From positions 6,890,929-6,954,928 of the forward strand of contig NW_022145613.1 of assembly GCF_000002235.5 (NCBI RefSeq): a stretch of DNA of 64,000 nucleotides, read 5' to 3'. This DNA is from Strongylocentrotus purpuratus. Its lineage: Eukaryota > Echinodermata > Echinoidea > Camarodonta > Strongylocentrotidae. Below are positions 48,684 through 61,300 of the stretch, piece by piece. The translations under genes and the position numbers were made by a program. Position 1 is the stretch's first letter. Each line of letters begins with the position of its first letter. Under the pieces are notes generated by a model, which was not told where the DNA came from, made no database searches, and saw only the letters and a list, made by a program, of their open reading frames with translations.

Positions 48684-50065
48684 CAGACATACAGCCAGAG
48701 AGAGAGAGAGGGTGAAGTTTTCAGTATAAGTGTGGGGGTGCTATATTTGTGATGGGATACCGAAGGATGGTTCAAGTTGTGTAGTAAGTGATGAATACTG
48801 CTAGTCAAAATGCATTGAAACCATGATTATACTCATTAAAAGATGTGCATCCTCATGTGCACACATTGATATCCCCCCCCCCCCCCCAAACAAATAAAAA
48901 CAAAAATGAATAAATACATAAATAAAAGTACCACAGTCTACCAAAGTCCCCATTATCTCCTGACCCCCCCCCCCCTTTTTTCCACTTCTCTCCCCTCTCT
49001 ATTAATCTCTCTCTTTATTTATCTCTATTTATTTTCAAGATTGTTTTTGTTTGTTGTTTAATCAAAGGGGGAAGTCCATCCTGAATAGAAGCAGAAAAAA
49101 GTTACATTGTGGAGTTGTCGAGTTGTGTTTCATTAATCACACCTTCAAAAATTGATAACTTGCTTACTTTCAAAACTTGCTGAAAACTTTCACTGTCGTC
49201 TTCCTTTCATTTTTCTGACTTTATTTAAACTAAAATATTTGTTAGGATGGACTTAACCTTTAAATAAAGAAAAATATAACACCAACCATTCCAAGACAGA
49301 CTTGGGTGTTATTCCCTGGGTGAAACAAAACCTCCAAGTCCAATAAAATCCTGTGGAACCCATTAGCACAACACAGATCTCAAGATTTGAACACAAGAGG
49401 GCGCTGTAACTTTTTTAAATTAGCATAATTAATTAATGTGCAACTTATTGCACTGACGAGTTATCAATTGTTATTCAATGATTTTTGTTCTATTGAGTAA
49501 CAAAAATTTAGGTATATACAAGAGTTGAGGCACGAAAATGAAAAATAAGCCACATATTTGATCTATGGCCCGCGGTCTATTAGTAGTATCTCTAAATGAC
49601 AGATTTTGTAAATACTGGTAATGAGCATATTATTTTTTACAAGTGTGTTCATAACTTCATGCTATTTGCAATTTTTGGGAAATGTTTTCAGTCATCTTGT
49701 TTTAAAGGTACTATTTCCCGTCTGTAGGCCAAAATAAGGTTAGAAAGACATTACTAATTTAGAAATTCCCTCAAAATGAAAGGTCCCTTAGTTGTCAAAT
49801 CAAACTTAAGTGATTGTAATCACCTAAGTAATAGTCTGATTTTCAGACCCTTCCTATATGTTTGATACTTTCTCTTAAGTCTTACATACGTTCTTTCTTG
49901 CTTGTCTTGTAGTCTGGTCCCAGATCTGTATGCCAAGCCTCAGAAGATGAATGCGTTACTCAAAGAGTTTACCTTACAACTCCTCATCATACCTACACCT
50001 CCTGCTGGAAATCTTTACATCGTGAGTATCATTAATATTGAATGTACATGTAGGTCTTGTTATCG

Positions 50066-50114
<49 letters not shown>

Positions 50115-51721
50115 TCCTTTCACTCCCTCTCTCCCTTCCCACTTTACTTGGCATATGGGTACAAAGTTGCTTGTATGAACCCATGTTTTCTTGTATGTCT
50201 GTCTGTGTGTCTCTTTCACACATCCACCAAATTGATGGCACAACATCCTAATGTACAGCCACAAACTAATCCTTTGAATAAGCTGTTAAATGAATGCAGA
50301 TCCTGTGGTCTACAATCATTGCTAAATGCATAAACATGTTCCTTTAATCAATAATAAGTTTAATATACATTCACCAAAGGGCTTGTATTATGCCAAGGTA
50401 TTTCTTGATATATACATGTAGCTACCAAAATATAGAAAAATCAGGCTAGAGATATTGTATAAGATTTCTATCCAGACAGGCTGTAAGATTCAAAACAAAT
50501 GTTCATGGAAGACACATTCATTGGGACTAATATGTAACAGCAGCCTTGATTTGACAGGTCAAAGTTCTTTTTATTATCATTTTTTCAACCTGAAAAAGGC
50601 TGTTACAGAGTCTAGCTTTCTCTTTATACTACACATTGCAAGTAGATCTATCTTGGCTTTCCATGTTGTGTGCATGAAAAAGCCTGTTGTCTTGAGTCTA
50701 ATATCTGATTCAGTAGACCTTGGTAAAGGCATCTGTTCCCAGGCGAACATGATAAAAACATCATTAAGAAGTCAACAGGACGTGGTATTCACAAGCATTA
50801 GCTAGGAGCTGACAGCCTAGTTAGGGCGATATGGAATGCTTACACTGCCTTGCATGATAAAGTCAAAATTAAATATTGAATGAGTATGCTGTGCAGCAAT
50901 TCAACGCATATGTTTAAAAACTTGGTGAGCGAGTCACAATTCAGCATTAAATGATGCATGTTCTTCCACACATACCCTTATAATTCTCGATTTCATTGCA
51001 TCTAATTTTTATTTCATCTCTCGTTTTATTTTTTTACTATTTTCATTCGTTTAAATTCTTTTTACACACCCTTTCAATCTGTTTAATCCACCATATGCTT
51101 CTTTCACTCCATACAAGTCTACAGTTGCACTACATTGTCACTCACAAATGCAAGTACATGTAACAACATTTTTTCCAATAGTATCAACATCAGTTTTGAA
51201 AATGATGACATAATCATATAATTGCTTAATTACAGGAAAAGGAAAGAGAAAGAAAGGCACATTAGGGGAAACAAAGTCTTTGCAACTCTAAACAACACCT
51301 TTTCACTGGCATCAAGCCCAGGAGGAATGGGCATGGTTCCAAAAAATGAAAGAAAGTATTTTATCCTCTCAACGCAAGTTCTGCAGTAGTAGAGCCAATT
51401 TTGGAAGCAAAGAAACTGATTTAAGGCTCTACTAAAAATGACTGATATTGCTTTTTAAGAAAACCTATAAAAACATCAACTATGGTCTCTAAATACAACA
51501 TACACACAAGACAAAATGTAGGCTATTCTGTACTGTCCTATTATGTCCTAACGTTATGTATAATATATAAAAAGAATTCCCTCACATTGCTGCAGAATAG
51601 AATAATCACAATACCATGAAAGAATTACACATTATAAAGGTTTCCAGCAAGAGAGGTGGGTATGATGAATTGAAACTTGAAAGGCAGCTATTTCTTCCTA
51701 AAAATGCTGCAAAATACATAA

Positions 51722-51761
<40 letters not shown>

Positions 51762-53680
51762 GACTCTAGTCCACAACCCTCTGTCATCAATATACTCCAC
51801 ATAAACCACATCATTCTCATATGATAAAAACAAGGCTTATATCTAATTCATATCCATTTAACTAATATTTGTGATATACGTCTGTACAATTTTGATGTAT
51901 TTGTACCACCGTCTATTTTGATTATGAAATAAATGCTTATAAAAAAAATATATATATACTGGAAGTATGACTTCAATTGAAGTAAAAACGGTTTATCAAA
52001 AATGATACATAGCAGCCAGAAAGCTGAATTGCATTTTGATTCACAATAAAATAGCAGTAAAATCACATTTGAGTTTATAAAAATATACATTAATCTTAAA
52101 AATTTGAAAACATAACATAGTTCAAGTCAGTACATACATAAGATTAATCATCCTAGGGATGTTGCTATGCAACACAGAGGAAGGGAGAAGAGAGAGATGG
52201 AGGGAGAGAAATAGAGATAGAGAGAGAGAGAGAGAGAACAATGAGTGCATGAGAGAAAGAGGGAAAGAGAGAGAAAGAGGGAAAGATAGAGAGAGAGAGA
52301 ACATTTTAATCATAGAGGAGTGAGGGAAATTATTCTAAAATGAATACCAGTACTACAGAGAAAAGAAGAGACAAATTTGCTCCATGCTTTATTTTATCAA
52401 ATATATATATTGTTAGGATTAGGACTTAGGACTGTAGATGCAATTGGTTTTTAGGTTAGATTTACAGTTAAAGTGAGATATCATATTATATTATTTTATC
52501 CCCGCTTGAAGTTTGGTATTTGGTTAGTGTAGGGTATCGAGAGCAAGTCGTTCTGGCATGTGTCCGAGAACTCATTTGTTGCTCTAATGCTGTTGCCTTT
52601 TGAGATTGGTGTAAGATTTTTTTTCTTCAACTCTCATAATTAATTCATATCATTTTCGCTTTGTCTTCCTATTAGTCCCTGATGTTGAATGAGTTCACCA
52701 TCAGCATCCCTCCCCCAGACGATCCTGAGAAGCCGGTGGTCAACATCTCTCTCCATCTCCCGTTCCTCTGCTTCTCCTTGGACGACATCCTCAAGATCAT
52801 CTCAGCCATCCTGACCCAGCAGAGGCTCATCTTCCTCTCACATGATTACTCTCTCTTGGTCCCAATTATTGAGGTTTGTGTGATGCTTTTCATTGATGTC
52901 CCTAATCCAGATTTGACTAGGGTCAGGCTATTAAGGCATATATTCCCAGTTGTTCATGTAGTGTACAATATCAAGTGTAATATAGACTTTGAGGTATGTT
53001 CTGTATGCCCTTCATGTTACTCAAACTGTAATCAGAGTTGTGTAGCATAATATATTCCCATACTATATTCTAAGTCAGCTCAAAAGAGTTTGATGGTGTA
53101 TGTCATGTGTCTGTACTTTCCTATATTTCAAGTAAGTATTTCTTTTTTGTAAATACATGTGTATAAATTCTCTAACAGCTGATTTTAATAAGACAGAGTT
53201 GTGTCCTAAATATAAAGCGTTAATTCAGAATGGTAAACGCAAATGATGCTTTGAAGAGAGAATTCAACTGTTCTCCCATTATTTTTGAAAAGCTTTTCCA
53301 TCTTCATAATTATTTATCCCCCCCCCCAATATAATAGATGGTATATAAGGTATTTAAATTTTATTGTGCCCCATTTATCTAAACATAATTAAGCCTTTAA
53401 AAATCCATATTAACTTGTGACTATCAAAATGATGTTGTGCTTTTGCAGGTCAAGTTTTGTTCTTCTCAAATAACCTTCATTATATCTTTTCCTATCTTGC
53501 GTGTAGTGTTTCTTCTCCTACATCCTGCCCTTCAAGTGGCCGTTTGTCTACGTTCCGGTGGTCTGCACTCAGCTTCTTGACCTGCTTGAGGCTCCAGGGT
53601 GCTTCATCATGGGCTGCCATAGCTCACATAGAAGCAGGATACAGCAGGTACGATGGACAGATAGTAGGAATGGAGAGGGG

Positions 53681-53711
<31 letters not shown>

Positions 53712-55330
53712 CAAGAGAGAGCAAGAGATAGAGCAAGAGATAGAGCAAGAGAGAGAGAGAGTGAGAGGTATGGTAGGAAGAAACAGTGTAAGAGGCTCCT
53801 GGATGCTTTATATTGGGCTGCCATAGCTCACATACATGTAGAAGCAGGATACAACAGGTTCGATTGACAGATAGCAGGAATGGATTGATAGATGAATGGA
53901 GAGTGAGAGAGAGATGGAAGGAATGAACATAATAGTTGAAGAACACAGTGTTAGATACATGTAGATTCATAGGAGGCTCTAGGATGCCTCATCATGGGCT
54001 GCCATAGCACACACAGAAACAGGTAGGATTGACAGATAGTAGGAATGGATTGATAGATGAATGGAGAGTGTGAGAGAGAGATGGTATGAAATAGTTGAAG
54101 AACAGAGTGGTAGATACATGTTGATGCATAAGAGGCTCCAGGGTGCTTCATCATGGGCTGCCATATAGCACACATAGAAGCAGGATACAATGGGTAGGAC
54201 TGACAGATAGAAGGAATGGATTGACAGATGAGTGGAGAGAGAGGGGGGGGGGGGATGGTAGGAATACACATGACAGTACAAGGCGAAAAAATAATACACA
54301 TAATTAAACATTTACAACTACAACAAAACGATAAATATACAATGGAAAAAATACAATGAACAGTCATTTGTAATAGCTATGTAAGTTTGGGCAGTTGAAA
54401 CATTGACTCATGTATCTTGTATAATAATATTTTTATAATTATTATCCAGCAATAACAGATTATAGTGCTCTTCAAAGCATAGAGGACACTATTCAACAGC
54501 TAATTTCCCCTCTCTCTTATAGATTGAAGGACTTGTTATAGCTGACATAGAGAAAGGCACTCTCCATGAATGTCCTACGTTGTCTGTTCCAAGTCTGCCT
54601 AAAGCACCAGCAGAAGGATTCAAAAAGCAGTAAGTCATATTATCGATTCACAGCCAGAAGGGCATTAATTCATGTACTATAACAAAGAGTAATATTCATT
54701 TGTATTGAATTGATTTCCTTGTGCCATTGTTTATGTTATGCTGGTTTGGATAAACAAAGAAACATTATCTATATAATCATGAATAAAGTCCACTCTTATT
54801 TTGAATGATAGTAAATGACTTATAGAATACCACTTTAATATTGTGTTTACTCTGCACTGTATTCCGGTACTCTAATGTTTTAAGTTCTTTATAGCTCTAT
54901 CTGTTTTATGTAGGTCTCTATTATGCTATCCCTGGCTGACTGTTTCTATTTTGTCTGTGTCTGGCTCTGTGAATTTGTTTTTGTTCATGTATTTGGGGGA
55001 TGCACTCCCCCTCTAACGGCAAAGCAATCATCACATTTCTTCTGTTCTATGTGACAAATAGCAAGATTCTCACAAACATAGATTGGAGCAAACATTGCCC
55101 TAAAGTGGAGTGTTATACAAATAAGACATGATATGACATTATCTTTATTGCACTATGTATTTGTATTCCCATTCGAAATTATGGCTGTTGTTTTCCAGGA
55201 AAGGCTTGTTGATTTGTCCATATCTTAAGACCACAACCATCAGATATTCCTTATCATTTTGACTCTTGCCTTTTACACAGTGCCTTTACAGTAAACATCT
55301 TCATCTTTCATTTGTTTGTCTGTCTCTACC

Positions 55331-55370
<40 letters not shown>

Positions 55371-58300
55371 CCCTCTCTTTCTCCTATTGCTTACTCTCTT
55401 GCTCTCTCTCTCTCGCTCTCTCTTTCCCTTTATCTTGCACTCTCATTCTCTCTCTTTCCCCTTCTCTTGCTCTCTCTCTCTCTTTCTTTTTATCTTGCTC
55501 TCTCTCTCCTTTTATTGCTCTCTCTTTTTTTCTCTTTCTCTTGCTTTCTCCCTCTCTATCTTGCTCTCCCTTTCTCTTTCTCTTGCTCTCTCTTTACCTT
55601 TATCTTGCTCTCTCTTTTTCTTTCTTTTGCGCTCTCTTTTTCTTTCTTTTGCACTCTCTTTTTCTTTCATTTGCACTCTCTTGCTCTCTCTTTCTCCTGC
55701 TTTCTCTTTCCCTTTCTCTTTCTCTTGCCCTCTCTTTATTTTTCTCTTGCTCTCTCTCTCTCTTGCTCTCTCTTTCTCTTGCTCTCTCGTTCTCTCTCTC
55801 TCTCTCCCTTCCTCCCTCTCTCTCCATCTCTCTCTCTCTCATGTATAAATGAAGGTTCTACCATGCACGCGTGAAGTACTACGAGCTCTCCACACTGGGT
55901 CGGACTGTCCCTGCCACGCTGGAGATGGAGAGAGCAAGACGACAGAAGATAGACAGACAGTTTCAGCAGGAGATCCTTGATAGCTTTCTGGAGATGTTTG
56001 TCCACATATTCAGGTAATAAACAAAATGATGATAATACAAACAACGATGATCGCACAAACAATATAACTTTTATTGGTTGGGGTAATCATAACATGTAGT
56101 GACATGTATTGACCTTGAAATTGAGTAGGTATAGAAAACTAAATTGAAGGTTGGTATTTAGGTAATAAAATAACTATAAAAACAAAATAACTTTTATTGG
56201 TTGGGGTAATCATAACGTGTAGTGACATGTATTGACCTTGAAATTGAATAAGCACAGGTAGAAGCCGAAAGAGCAAGTTATGGTGACTAAAATTTGATTT
56301 ATTGAGTATTCTTAATGATCTGACTTAACAGTGAAATAGAAACAGGCACTTTTAAAATCAAGTAAATATCCCACTTAATGTCTGTTTATTCATTCAGTTT
56401 CATAGAAAAGCCAATTGAATTTGAGCTTTAGGACTTGTGCAATTGAAAGAGTTTGAGGTATGAGGGTTAAGTACGTGATTTATCTCGTTCGACAACCTCT
56501 TTTAAGGGACAATCCATCATTGGAAATTAGATTATACAAAGTCATGCTAAAGTTTAATGGTGAGATATCACTTTTGTAATACATAATGAACACAAATAGT
56601 GGTGTAAATCTACATGTTTTGTTTGTTTTAAGTTTTGTAACAAAGGTAGAGTTAGAGAAGAAGGTACCGTAATTAACAGTGTATACACCGCCCTCGTGTA
56701 TTAACCGCACCCCTCTTTTTCGCCCTAAAAAAAAAAGAAAAAAAAAGCCAGGTCCGTGTTCAAAAACCCACCCATTGATTTGTGAAAAGGCCCCGGGAAG
56801 GCCTTTCATATAACTGCGAGGTGCAGCTGAATGTGTAAGATCATTCATGTAAATTAAAAAACAGTAGAGGACCTAGGATAGAACCTTGTGGTACGTTGTT
56901 CAATAGAAGAAAAATTGGAGGAATTATTATTATAAACTACATATTGAGATCTATCAGAAAGATTACTTTCAAACCAAGATGACAGACAAATTTGAATGTT
57001 GTTCTAGTTTCCGAGTGGTGAGTCAAAACACTGATTACTGAGCTGGGAGACATTGCCAGGTATAGCGCCAGATGGAGGGTATAAGACGCACCACCGACTT
57101 GGATTTTTTTTGGCGGCAAAAAAGTGTGGTTAAAACACCGTTAATTACGGTAAATCTAATCACTGTTAAAAATTAACACAATGTGTGGAATAAAATGTGT
57201 TTGATAGATGTATTCAAACAAAGGTCAGAACCGGCATGAGATTTTATTTTTAATGCAAATTTTCAGAAATATGCATCCAATAGCTGGACAATGCACCCTT
57301 CACACAGGCACATAATATTAGTTATGAAATGAAGGAGACAGATAATGTTTACCATAATAAATTATCTGTTCAGTATAAATTCATGTTGTTCCTCTCACAC
57401 AGGATTGTAGATTGGGAAATTTTAATTATTTTCTTTGTGATAAATTTTGGTTAAGTTTTGCATCATTTTAGAAAACAGGCTCATTGACACAGGCTTACCC
57501 TTCCTATGCTAAACAATAATCATTTCAGTATCATTTGAGCATTCAGAATAGTGACTGTTCTTTTTTAATATAGACTGGTTCAGAAGTTCAGAAGCCTTTG
57601 TGAAATGAAACTCTCTAAATTAACAAAGATCTGTTCTCGGCATGAAACTAAAAATTGCAAAAATTGACATTGTAATCTAACCATTATTTTTTCAGAGCTT
57701 TCTATCTGCTTCACAAAATCTTCTTGACTCGTAGTAATGATATCATAAAGTTACTATTGAAGATAATAATGATGAGAAGCATTTAGTTTCCTTTTAAATG
57801 TTCTTTCATTGATCAATTTATGATGTGAAATATCAACCAGGGAGCTTCCAGAGTTCATGAGCATGGATCAGCGATGGTTCAAACTGGAGGAGTTTGTTTC
57901 CTCCCGGGCGGAGGAAGAGAAGGACTTCTATGCCGAGATGGTCCACTCCCACATGTTCAAGCCATTCCGGGAGGACCGTCTGGACCAGAAGAAGGACTAC
58001 TACGCCCAGATGGAGAAGAAGATCCGTCCACCGAGTCTCAATGTGTCCAGCGTCGTGGACCAGGGCAGGTACGTATGGTCACTAACAGGGCCATTCTTAA
58101 AGGCATCGTTTAACAATGTTAAATCTGAGATGCATGGCCCTACATGTACATGTTATCAGTGTCTTAGAAATGATCAAAAAAGTAAAAATCTTTGAGTGAC
58201 CGGTTTTACCATACTCATTTTCCCCAATAGACTGTAGTGTTATGAAAACCGTTAGGAAAACAAATTTCTAAATTTCAATTTCCAATCATAAATATCTTGA

Positions 58301-61300
58301 TAATCAGAAAGGCCATCGGCTTGTAAATTTCATGGGGTTCCTGACTGACCTAAAGATTTATAATTATCATTGCAGCATGAGCTGTATCCAGAATTTTGTT
58401 TCAGAATCTGAGACAAAGTTACCCAATCCCTTTAATGACTGATTTGTGTATAATGCTCTGAAACACTTCCCATAGAGTACCGAAGTGGGACGTCATACTG
58501 GCCAAGGTTGCTGGTTTCTAAACAATTTTGTGCTAAACAATGGTGTGGTGGTCACACAAGTCCCAGACACTGAATTTGCCCTGCTCCAGCCCGTTGCTTG
58601 AGTGATTTATCAGTGAACCTCATGTGCAGGCTCTGTTGTTTAACCAGTTGTTTAACCAGTAACCTGGACGACGAGCAAATTTGATGTTAGCATTTCGGTA
58701 CTCTATCAAGTCCAAAGCGTATAATTTTTACTTGGTAATGACCTTAAATATGAATATTCAAATTTTGAAGCAATGTAGGTGATGATAGAATAACAGTGAA
58801 TCACATAGTTGAAAAAGTGGAAAACAAAAATACCTTAAGAACTTATTAGAATCGGTTTACTTTACAAGAAAGGATACAATTTACTATGCTTTTTTATATC
58901 TAAAAAAACACATCAAATTTCCATAAATCACAATAGTAGTCTGCATTCAATAGTATATTGGTTTTTTTTCAACAACTGTATATAACTGTATATATCAACA
59001 CTCAAAGGTACAAAATCAATATAAAGTATTTTCATTGATCAAGCTTTCTAGATGTGAGACCTTATAGTGGTCTATTAAATCCCAATTTGCCCTTCCCCCT
59101 CTAAAATCCTAGACAGATTAGACTTCAGTACACCCGATGCCATCCCTGAGAAATATTACTTTGCTTTCATTGAAATATTACTGCCTGTTTCTCTATCTGT
59201 TACACCTAAACACAACACCATCAATTTTGTTTTCTTCTGTCATTTGTAGACTTCGTAAGCAGCAGAGTACAGGACAGGCTGTGCCTGATTTGAGACGACG
59301 CAGAGTATCCGATGGAAGGAGTTTCAGCGACACAGGTCAAAGTTCATCTGATCAGACTGCGCAGTTCATGCTGCCTCTCTTTCATATCCCATACACTTCA
59401 GGTAATTCATAAATGTCTGGTCTGTGAAAAGCTATTTGTTTCATTTTTATTTTTTTTTTTTATTTTTTATTTTTTTTTATTTTTTATTTTTTATTCACCT
59501 TCATGCAACAGACAGGAATTGGGAAATGGGATTTTTAAAATGAATGTTACTTTTTACTGTCTTTTGGACTGTAATACAAAATAAACCCAATGTGTTATGG
59601 TAACTAAAAATTACTATGAAGTTCATCAATGGTATTTGAGTAGAGGTGTTGTGGTCGAGTGGATACCTCAGCGGACTGTCGATCACAAGGTCCGTGGTTC
59701 GAGTCCCGCCGTGGCACCAATGTCCTTTGGTAAGACATTGATCTACATTTGCCACACTCAACCAGCGCCGTAATGGCAGCAGTGCTAAAGCCAGGGTAAT
59801 AATCGGGAGGGTCAAGTCTGACAGTGTTGAGCACTATACAAGAACCCAATATTATTATTATTATTATACATTTTTAAATAAGGCAGTTTTTCTAATAAAG
59901 CTCATTTGACACGCTGAATGACTTTAATATCGTATTACTTTGATCTTACTTTCTTTTGGGGAGGCATTTTGATATAGAGCTATATATTAGTGTTGAGCCT
60001 TAGATTGATTGATAGACAGTACTGCCTTGATTTATGCAAAAAACTTTCTCAAGGATTGATATAGAATTTGAATGAAAATGCTGATTGCTGTAGTTGTGCA
60101 TGTGTATTATCGATATTTCCTCAACAGATAATGAAAATGATGAAGGCATCAAAACAGTAGAGTTTCCGTCAGAAAAATCAGGTCTGTCATCCAAAGCTGG
60201 AGGAGTGGCTATTTCATTTCTCAAAATACTTGATGATTCCTTCTCTTGCATCATTGCCAGCACTATATATGAATTATTGGATTGATTCTGTCCAAGTGTA
60301 TTTGTGTGAAAGTCTCTTCTTTTCTTGCATCATTGCCAGCACTATATATGAATTATTGGATTGATTCTGTCCAAGTATATTCGCGTGAAAGTCTCTTCTT
60401 TTCCCTGCTGACATCTACAATAGTAGATTTGGCAAACTATCTTCAAGTATCACATGATATACACATACTTGTAGTCTCCATGGTAGCATAGACTTTTGCC
60501 GTGGTTGTAAACTTGCTCATTTTGAAGCATTTTATATTCCTTCATAGTATACAGCTTCATTTCATTACCTTAAATTGCGTTCCATATTTTCATGACATTT
60601 TAATGATTTTCACTGATTCATACTCATTTTATACACATATATTGTCAGTTATTGTCAGAGCCAAGGGAGCGTAGATTAGTTTGAGTTAAGACACTTCCGG
60701 CTCCCAACAAATTATTGACTGTTTATAGTCTTTTCCATGTCAATATAGGAAAACTTTTAACTTTTGGGGGACCTTTTTTTAACTTTAGTTTGACAAACAG
60801 ATTTTTTTGTTTTACCTAGATGTATGAATAAAATTACAGAAAAATAGGGCAGGGGAGAGAGAGGGTGTGATAGATAGGAAAGAGATATACAGAGAGAGAG
60901 AGAGAGAGGTAAGAGAGAGAGAGAGAGTTGAGTAAATTTATTAAAATCATTGTTGTGGCCACAGGCCAAATTGATAAAAAAATTGTACATTTGAGTAAAT
61001 TAAAACAAGTATGACCTAGCATTGAAAGCTCTTGCTTATTTCAAAATATACTTTTCATATGCCTTCAAATTCTTCTGCTGTTCTAAAGTATATCTATCCT
61101 ACAGAGCAATAGAAATTGTATTTTAGAAACAACTTTCTGAGCCCTCTTCTGCATTTTCTCCTATTCTTATGTAGTTAGAAAGACACAAGTTGTCACACCA
61201 ATAAATTTTCGCAGTTTACAATAACATTGTGCCGTTGGGCTTTAAAAGGGTCTGTTTGGTATCTATAGGAGTATGTTCAGTCCGAGTCCTGAAAAGAACT

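Larger units (their letters stand above)
46475..49433 (+). other. Non-coding 3' section of the Academ-like element
   Basis: About 3 kb between the transposase stop and the right terminal repeat. No ORF of note. It contains a TG/TA/GA compound microsatellite (48612-48710), C runs (48449, 48874, 48965) and otherwise AT-rich unique-looking DNA. I do not recognise a nested element. Confidence 0.65.
39951..49579 (+). mobile_element. Academ-like (XPG-bearing) DNA transposon
   Basis: 9629-bp element. The termini are a perfect 13-bp inverted repeat, TAGACCGCGGGCC. Imperfect inverted similarity continues inward for about 135-145 bp: TTTTCATCTCGTGCCTCAA against TTTTCATTTTCGTGCCTCAA, then ACTCGTCAGT and TTGCACATT on both sides. 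TTA flanks both ends (39948-39950 and 49580-49582) as a 3-bp target duplication. It encodes a spliced giant transposase on the plus strand (40275-46474), followed by 3 kb of non-coding DNA. An XPG-like nuclease region and a cysteine-rich C-terminus with 3-4 bp duplications match the described Academ superfamily, AcademX branch (from memory). Clean termini and long ORFs suggest recent activity; a frameshift is present. Alternative: an undescribed superfamily. Confidence 0.85.
38941..49912 (+). other. DENND3 intron 4
   Basis: 11 kb intron, of which 9.6 kb is the Academ-like transposon 39951-49579. The two flanks (1.0 and 0.33 kb) show no coding signal. A TTAAAGGGACTTTG block near 39165 and TTTTAAAGGTACTATTTCCC near 49703 look like MITE fragments. 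Confidence 0.85.

Noticed and set aside
39951-49579. KDZ (Kyakuja/Dileera/Zisupton) transposon identity, suggested by the CXC cysteines
   Set aside because: The XPG-like nuclease pattern, the duplication length and the protein order fit Academ better; left open only as the refuting alternative.
55266-55874. Overlapping 180-200 codon Leu/Ser/Phe frames that look like membrane proteins
   Set aside because: Low-complexity CT minisatellite open in all frames; only the last bases belong to DENND3 exon 9.
60182-60285. Exon 12 of DENND3 continuing to a stop as a short isoform
   Set aside because: The following exon requires phase 1, satisfied by the donor at 60182; the read-through part enters the tandem duplication.
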